Below, piece by piece: positions 61,028 to 64,000 of a DNA stretch of 64,000 nt. The position numbers were made by a program, and so were the translations under genes. The notes below the pieces were generated by a model, which was given only the letters and a program-made list of their open reading frames with translations, had not been told where the DNA came from and did no database searches. Source of the DNA: Kutzneria sp. 744 (GTDB lineage Bacteria; Actinomycetota; Actinomycetes; Mycobacteriales; Pseudonocardiaceae); NCBI RefSeq assembly GCF_000568255.1, contig NZ_KK037166.1, positions 9,207,372-9,271,371 of the forward strand, given 5' to 3'. Within the stretch, counting starts at the first letter, position 1. Each line of letters starts with the position of its first letter.

Positions 61028-61442
61028 ACTGCCGCCCGCGCTTGCGCAGGTAGGGCGGCATCGGCGGCACGGTCAGCTTGAGCATCTCGGTCCAGCCGTC
61101 CACCTGGAGGAAGAACTTGAGGAACAGCAGGCCGTCGCGCACGTCGACCGGGTGCGCGTAGACCCGGGGGATCGTGCCGAGGTGCTTGCCCGGGCTGCCG
61201 GTGACGGACTGGAAGATCAGGATCTGGCGATCGGTCAGGATCAAGTACGCCTCGGCCTGGATCAGCCCGACCATCACCGTGCCTCCGCTGGCGATGCCGG
61301 CCGCAACGCCGGCCACGAGGTTGCGCGTAGCGTTGGCGCGCATCGAGCCGACCTTGGCCATCGCGACGACCTCGACCTGTTCGTCGGCCGCCATCATGGG
61401 TCTGGCCTTGGTCAGCAGCTTGCGTTCGTAGATCTTGCCCAC
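60996..61442 (-). CDS. hypothetical protein, PH-like fold suspected
   Basis: A 148-residue protein. A short Lys-rich N terminus (MGKIYERKLLTKARPMMAAD) is followed by a hydrophobic segment (NLVAGVAAGIASGGTVMVGL) and then strands typical of bacterial PH-like domains (AYLILTDRQILIFQS, GKHLGTIPRVYAHP). Possibly membrane-associated. No function can be given. It is divergent from the LLM oxidoreductase gene. Confidence 0.65.
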   Translation of the reverse strand: MGKIYERKLLTKARPMMAADEQVEVVAMAKVGSMRANATRNLVAGVAAGIASGGTVMVGLIQAEAYLILTDRQILIFQSVTGSPGKHLGTIPRVYAHPVDVRDGLLFLKFFLQVDGWTEMLKLTVPPMPPYLRKRGRQFIESLGAVAR

Positions 61443-61572
61443 ACCGTCTCCTCGGGCCGCAGGGATGGCGAGACTCTATTGAGGTGGTGGCCGGCCGTTG
61501 CCGCCCCGGCCGGTCAGTGACGGCTTTGTCCCGTTGCGGCGGAACCCGAATCCCGCCGGTTAGAATGCTCGG

Positions 61573-62472
61573 GTGCGGGTCGGTGTGTTCCTGCCGACCG
61601 TGGGTCGGGGCGGCAGTCCGGGCGACGTCGTCGCGTATGCGCGGCACGCGGAGGAGCACGGGCTGGACGCGGTCTGGGCCGGCGATCAGATCGTGGTGGG
61701 CTCCGGGACTCCGATGTTGGATGCCATGGTCGTGCTGACCACGGCGGCGGCGGTGACGGAGCGGATCCGGGTGGGGTTCGGCGTGCTGATCCTGCCGCTG
61801 CGGCCGGTGGCGGCGGTGGCCAAGCAGGTCTCGGCGCTCCAACATCTCTCCAGCAACCGGGTGCTGCTGGGCGTGGGCTCGGGCGGCACGCCGCACGGCG
61901 TCTCCTCGTGGCAGGCGGTGGGGGTGCCGCAGGGCGACCGGGGCCGGTTGACGGATGCGGCGCTGGCGGTGCTGCCGGGCCTGGTCACGGGCAAGCCGAC
62001 GAAGCTGGCTCATCTCCCCGGCACGCCGACGATCACGCTGGCGCCGGGGTCGCCGATGCCGCCGGTGATCGTCGGGGGCGCGGGACGGGTGGCGATCCGT
62101 CGGACCCTGGAGTTCGGGGACGCCTGGTTCCCGTCGATGGTGACGCCGACGTCGGTCGCGGCCGTCCGGCAGATCCTGCACGACGGCGCGGACCAGCGCG
62201 GACGCAAGCCGCCGACCATCACAACGGGCGTGGTCGCGTCGCTGGGCGACGGGGCCCCGAGCCGCCAGGCGCTGGTCTCCAGCCTGGCCAATGGCTTCAA
62301 GATCCCTCTGGAGCAGGCCGAGTCGATCCCGATCACCGGGGTCGGCCGGGAGGCGGCGGACCGGATGGCCGGCCACTTCGCGGCCGGGGCCGAGGAGCTG
62401 GTGGTGAGTTTCGCCGGCGGCGACTGGTTCAGGCAGGTGGAGCTGCTGGCGGAGGCCCGTCAGTCCTCGTAG
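61573..62472 (+). CDS. LLM-class F420-dependent oxidoreductase
   Basis: A 299-residue luciferase-like TIM barrel with VGVFLPTVGRGGSPGDVVAY, GLDAVWAGDQIVVGSG, RIRVGFGVLILPLRPVAAVAKQVSALQHLSSNRVLLGVGSGG and PPVIVGGAGRVAIRRT. The pattern fits F420-dependent oxidoreductases. It is convergent with kshB, overlapping it by 13 bases. Position beside steroid genes hints at a role in redox steps of steroid breakdown, but that is inference. GTG start. Confidence 0.82.
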   Translation: MRVGVFLPTVGRGGSPGDVVAYARHAEEHGLDAVWAGDQIVVGSGTPMLDAMVVLTTAAAVTERIRVGFGVLILPLRPVAAVAKQVSALQHLSSNRVLLGVGSGGTPHGVSSWQAVGVPQGDRGRLTDAALAVLPGLVTGKPTKLAHLPGTPTITLAPGSPMPPVIVGGAGRVAIRRTLEFGDAWFPSMVTPTSVAAVRQILHDGADQRGRKPPTITTGVVASLGDGAPSRQALVSSLANGFKIPLEQAESIPITGVGREAADRMAGHFAAGAEELVVSFAGGDWFRQVELLAEARQSS

Positions 62473-63404
62473 GTGACCTCGACCTCGTCGGTCACGGGAA
62501 GGGCCTGGCAGGCCAGGGCATAGCCCTCGGCCAGATCGTCGTCGTCGAGAACCTCGTTGTGCAGCAGGCGGACCTCGCCCCGCACGATCCGGCACGCGCA
62601 GGCGCTGCACTGGCCCTGCCGACACGAGTACGGGGCGTCCAAACCGCTGTCCAGCAACACATCCAGCAGCCGCTTGTGCGAGGGCCAGGCCAAACGCTTG
62701 CGGACCCCGTCCAAGGACACGTCCACAGTGGACGAGTCTCCGGTCTCGGTGATCTCCTCCTGGAAGACGTCGAATCGCTCGACCCGGGCCGACGGCAGGA
62801 CGGAGACCACGGCGTCCATGAACGGCCCGGGGCCGCAGACGAATGCCTCCCGCGCGTCGAAAGACGAAGCCCAAGCCTCCAGCTGGGCCCGAGAAGGAAT
62901 GCCCTGGAGGCACTCCAGCCAGTGCGTCACCTGAAGGCGAGCAGGATGCTCGGCGGCCAACCGTCGCAGCTCGGCAGCGAAGATCACCGACGACGGATCA
63001 CGGTTGGCGTAGAACAGAACCATCCGACCGGACCCGGCCGCCAGCACGGACTTGATGATGGACATGACCGGAGTGATCCCGCTCCCGCCGGCGAACAGCA
63101 CCAGGTCCCGGTCCAAAGAGGACGGTGTGAAAACCCCGGCCGGGTCCCGAGCCTCCAGCACGGTCCCGGCGACGACGGAGGAGCAGATCCACGAAGAGCA
63201 GGCGCCGCCGGGCATGCGCTTGACGGTGACGGTCGGTTTCTCGCCGGTGTAAGGGGAACTGGACAGCGAGTAGCACCGCTCCAGCCCGTTCGGCAGCCGG
63301 AACGTCAGGAACTGCCCCGGCTCGTAGGAGAGCTCCGCGTCCAACACCAGGGACACGGCGTCGGAGGTCTCCGAGATCACCTCGGCCACCCGGACGTCAC
63401 TCAT
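62460..63404 (-). CDS. kshB: 3-ketosteroid 9alpha-hydroxylase reductase component
   Basis: A 314-residue flavin/ferredoxin reductase. A FAD domain carries FLTFRLPNGLERCYSLSSSP (RxYS-type motif) and a NAD domain has LFAGGSGITPVMSIIKSVL and AFVCGPGPFMDAV. The C-terminal 2Fe-2S plant-type ferredoxin domain shows PYSCRQGQCSACACRI (CX4CX2C) with the fourth Cys in YALACQ. It passes electrons from NADH to KshA, the 9alpha-hydroxylase that with KstD opens ring B. It is the third gene of the kshA-small protein-kshB transcript, overlapping the middle gene by 8 bases. Confidence 0.9.
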   Translation of the reverse strand: MSDVRVAEVISETSDAVSLVLDAELSYEPGQFLTFRLPNGLERCYSLSSSPYTGEKPTVTVKRMPGGACSSWICSSVVAGTVLEARDPAGVFTPSSLDRDLVLFAGGSGITPVMSIIKSVLAAGSGRMVLFYANRDPSSVIFAAELRRLAAEHPARLQVTHWLECLQGIPSRAQLEAWASSFDAREAFVCGPGPFMDAVVSVLPSARVERFDVFQEEITETGDSSTVDVSLDGVRKRLAWPSHKRLLDVLLDSGLDAPYSCRQGQCSACACRIVRGEVRLLHNEVLDDDDLAEGYALACQALPVTDEVEVTYED

Positions 63405-63624
63405 CGGCCGGCACCTCGATCGAGCCCTCCCGCACGGCCCGGTCGATGCTGTCCCGCAGTGCGGGACAGCCGGCGACCTGCGGGCCCAGCCGCGAGCAGG
63501 TGGCGGACTGCCACTGCACGCTGGTGTGCTGCGGGCTGTTCTTCTTGACCAGCACGGTGGTTCCGCAGCCGTCGCACACGTGCGGCCGCAGACCCTCGGT
63601 CAGGTACCTGGCCGACTCGCGCAC
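63397..63624 (-). CDS. small Cys-rich protein between kshA and kshB
   Basis: A 75-residue protein: VRESARYLTEGLRPHVCDGC from the GTG at 63624, then a basic patch TTVLVKKNSPQHTSVQW and further Cys in ATCSRL and AGCPALRDS. CDGC plus two later Cys could bind zinc or an iron-sulfur cluster. It starts four bases after kshA ends and overlaps kshB by 8 bases, so it is co-expressed with the hydroxylase and may help assemble or feed it electrons (inference). No named family is recognised. Confidence 0.7.
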   Translation of the reverse strand: MRESARYLTEGLRPHVCDGCGTTVLVKKNSPQHTSVQWQSATCSRLGPQVAGCPALRDSIDRAVREGSIEVPADE

Positions 63625-63628
63625 GGGC

Positions 63629-64000
63629 TCAGCCGCCCCGCCGGGCCAGGTTCTCGGCGACCTCCCGCTGCCACACCTCGTTGGCCCGCGTGGTGTCCAC
63701 CTCGAACTCGAACCGCCGCACCATGTCGTCCTGGACGTCCTCCACGTCCACGTAGAACTGCTCGTACCAGCGCCGGAGCTGGTACACCGGGCCGTCCTCC
63801 TCGCACAGCAGCGGATTGTCCACACGGGACTTGTTGCGCCAGATCTCCACGTCCTGAAGGAAACCCACGCCGGTGTTCTTGGCGAACTTGCCGGCGATCT
63901 TGTTGGCCTGGTCGTCGTCCATGCCGGGGAACTTCTTCACGATCGCGCCCCACTGCAGCACGAAGGAGTTGGGCGTCACCGGGTAGTGGCAGTTGATCAG
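63629..64000 (-). CDS. kshA: 3-ketosteroid 9alpha-hydroxylase oxygenase component, C-terminal part
   Basis: C-terminal 123 residues of KshA; the gene runs off the right edge of the window and its Rieske and iron-binding parts are not included. The visible part matches the KshA tail closely: NCHYPVTPNSFVLQWGAIVK, KKFPGMDDDQANKIAGKFA, GFLQDVEIWRNKSRVDNPLL and CEEDGPVYQLRRWYEQFYVD. KshA is the Rieske non-heme iron oxygenase that hydroxylates C9 of androstene- and androstadienedione. Confidence 0.92.
   Translation of the reverse strand: MINCHYPVTPNSFVLQWGAIVKKFPGMDDDQANKIAGKFAKNTGVGFLQDVEIWRNKSRVDNPLLCEEDGPVYQLRRWYEQFYVDVEDVQDDMVRRFEFEVDTTRANEVWQREVAENLARRGG

Noticed and set aside
1-64000. tRNA, rRNA, integrase, transposase, origin of replication
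   Set aside because: Looked for characteristic sequence or protein motifs on both strands and saw none; a covariance-model scan would be needed to exclude small RNAs.

Overview
The window comes from a high-GC, spore-forming actinomycete, most likely of the Pseudonocardiaceae (Kutzneria/Amycolatopsis-like). The basis is uniformly GC-rich coding DNA, GTG starts, many 1-4 base start/stop overlaps, an SsgA-like sporulation protein, a DUF222-HNH protein, F420-type luciferase-like oxidoreductases, WS/DGAT and a full actinobacterial steroid-degradation cluster. The genus is inferred, not proven. Protein family names rest on recognised motifs and recalled homologues; no search was run.

Left part (1-31.7 kb), mixed accessory genes: a GAF histidine kinase with a response regulator broken by two frameshifts; a DUF222-HNH protein; a 588 bp gene-free stretch with diverged direct repeats; a methyltransferase divergent from an SsgA-like gene; a phosphoesterase and LysE-type exporter; an LLM oxidoreductase divergent from a TetR gene. 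Next is a striking two-gene unit, a GT4-GT2 double glycosyltransferase coupled to a HemW-like radical SAM protein. Then come a LacI-controlled sugar operon with its candidate operator, a hydrolase/WS-DGAT lipid operon whose acyltransferase is split by a 127 bp AT-rich insertion, malQ with a palindromic repeat inside its reading frame, a graveyard of gene remnants (23.6-24.5 kb), an XRE-ImmA-MAB_1171c operon, two tandem secreted proteins, and a MarR-linked heterodimeric ABC exporter with one degenerate ATP site.

Middle (31.8-39.4 kb): a DUF3516 helicase; a MarR/amidohydrolase divergent pair with an elaborate AAAGCTTT operator; a second amidohydrolase; and a divergent-type SDR next to its IclR regulator, with two matching operator copies.

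Steroid region (39.4-55.3 kb and 62.5-64 kb): kstR, fadE34, the igr-type side-chain operon (fadE28-fadE29-chsH2-chsH1-ltp2), an MpaB-like gene, chsH3, kstD, and a flavoprotein-hsaE-hsaG-hsaF operon for the last ring-degradation steps. kshB and a truncated kshA lie at the right edge. Five sites fitting the KstR consensus TnnAACnnGTTnnA (four exact, one with a single mismatch) precede kstR, fadE34, fadE28, kstD and the flavoprotein/hsa operon. Together the genes shorten the side chain to androstenedione plus propionyl-CoA, open ring B (KstD plus KshAB) and convert the C6 dienoate to pyruvate and propionyl-CoA.

Between the two steroid parts (55.3-62.5 kb) lies an accessory insert: a RloA/RloB (AbiL-like) putative anti-phage pair with less GC-rich codon use, a frameshifted AraC regulator, an ankyrin protein, a small kinase, TetR/methyltransferase and an LLM oxidoreductase. 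No rRNA, tRNA, CRISPR array, transposase or integrase was seen.
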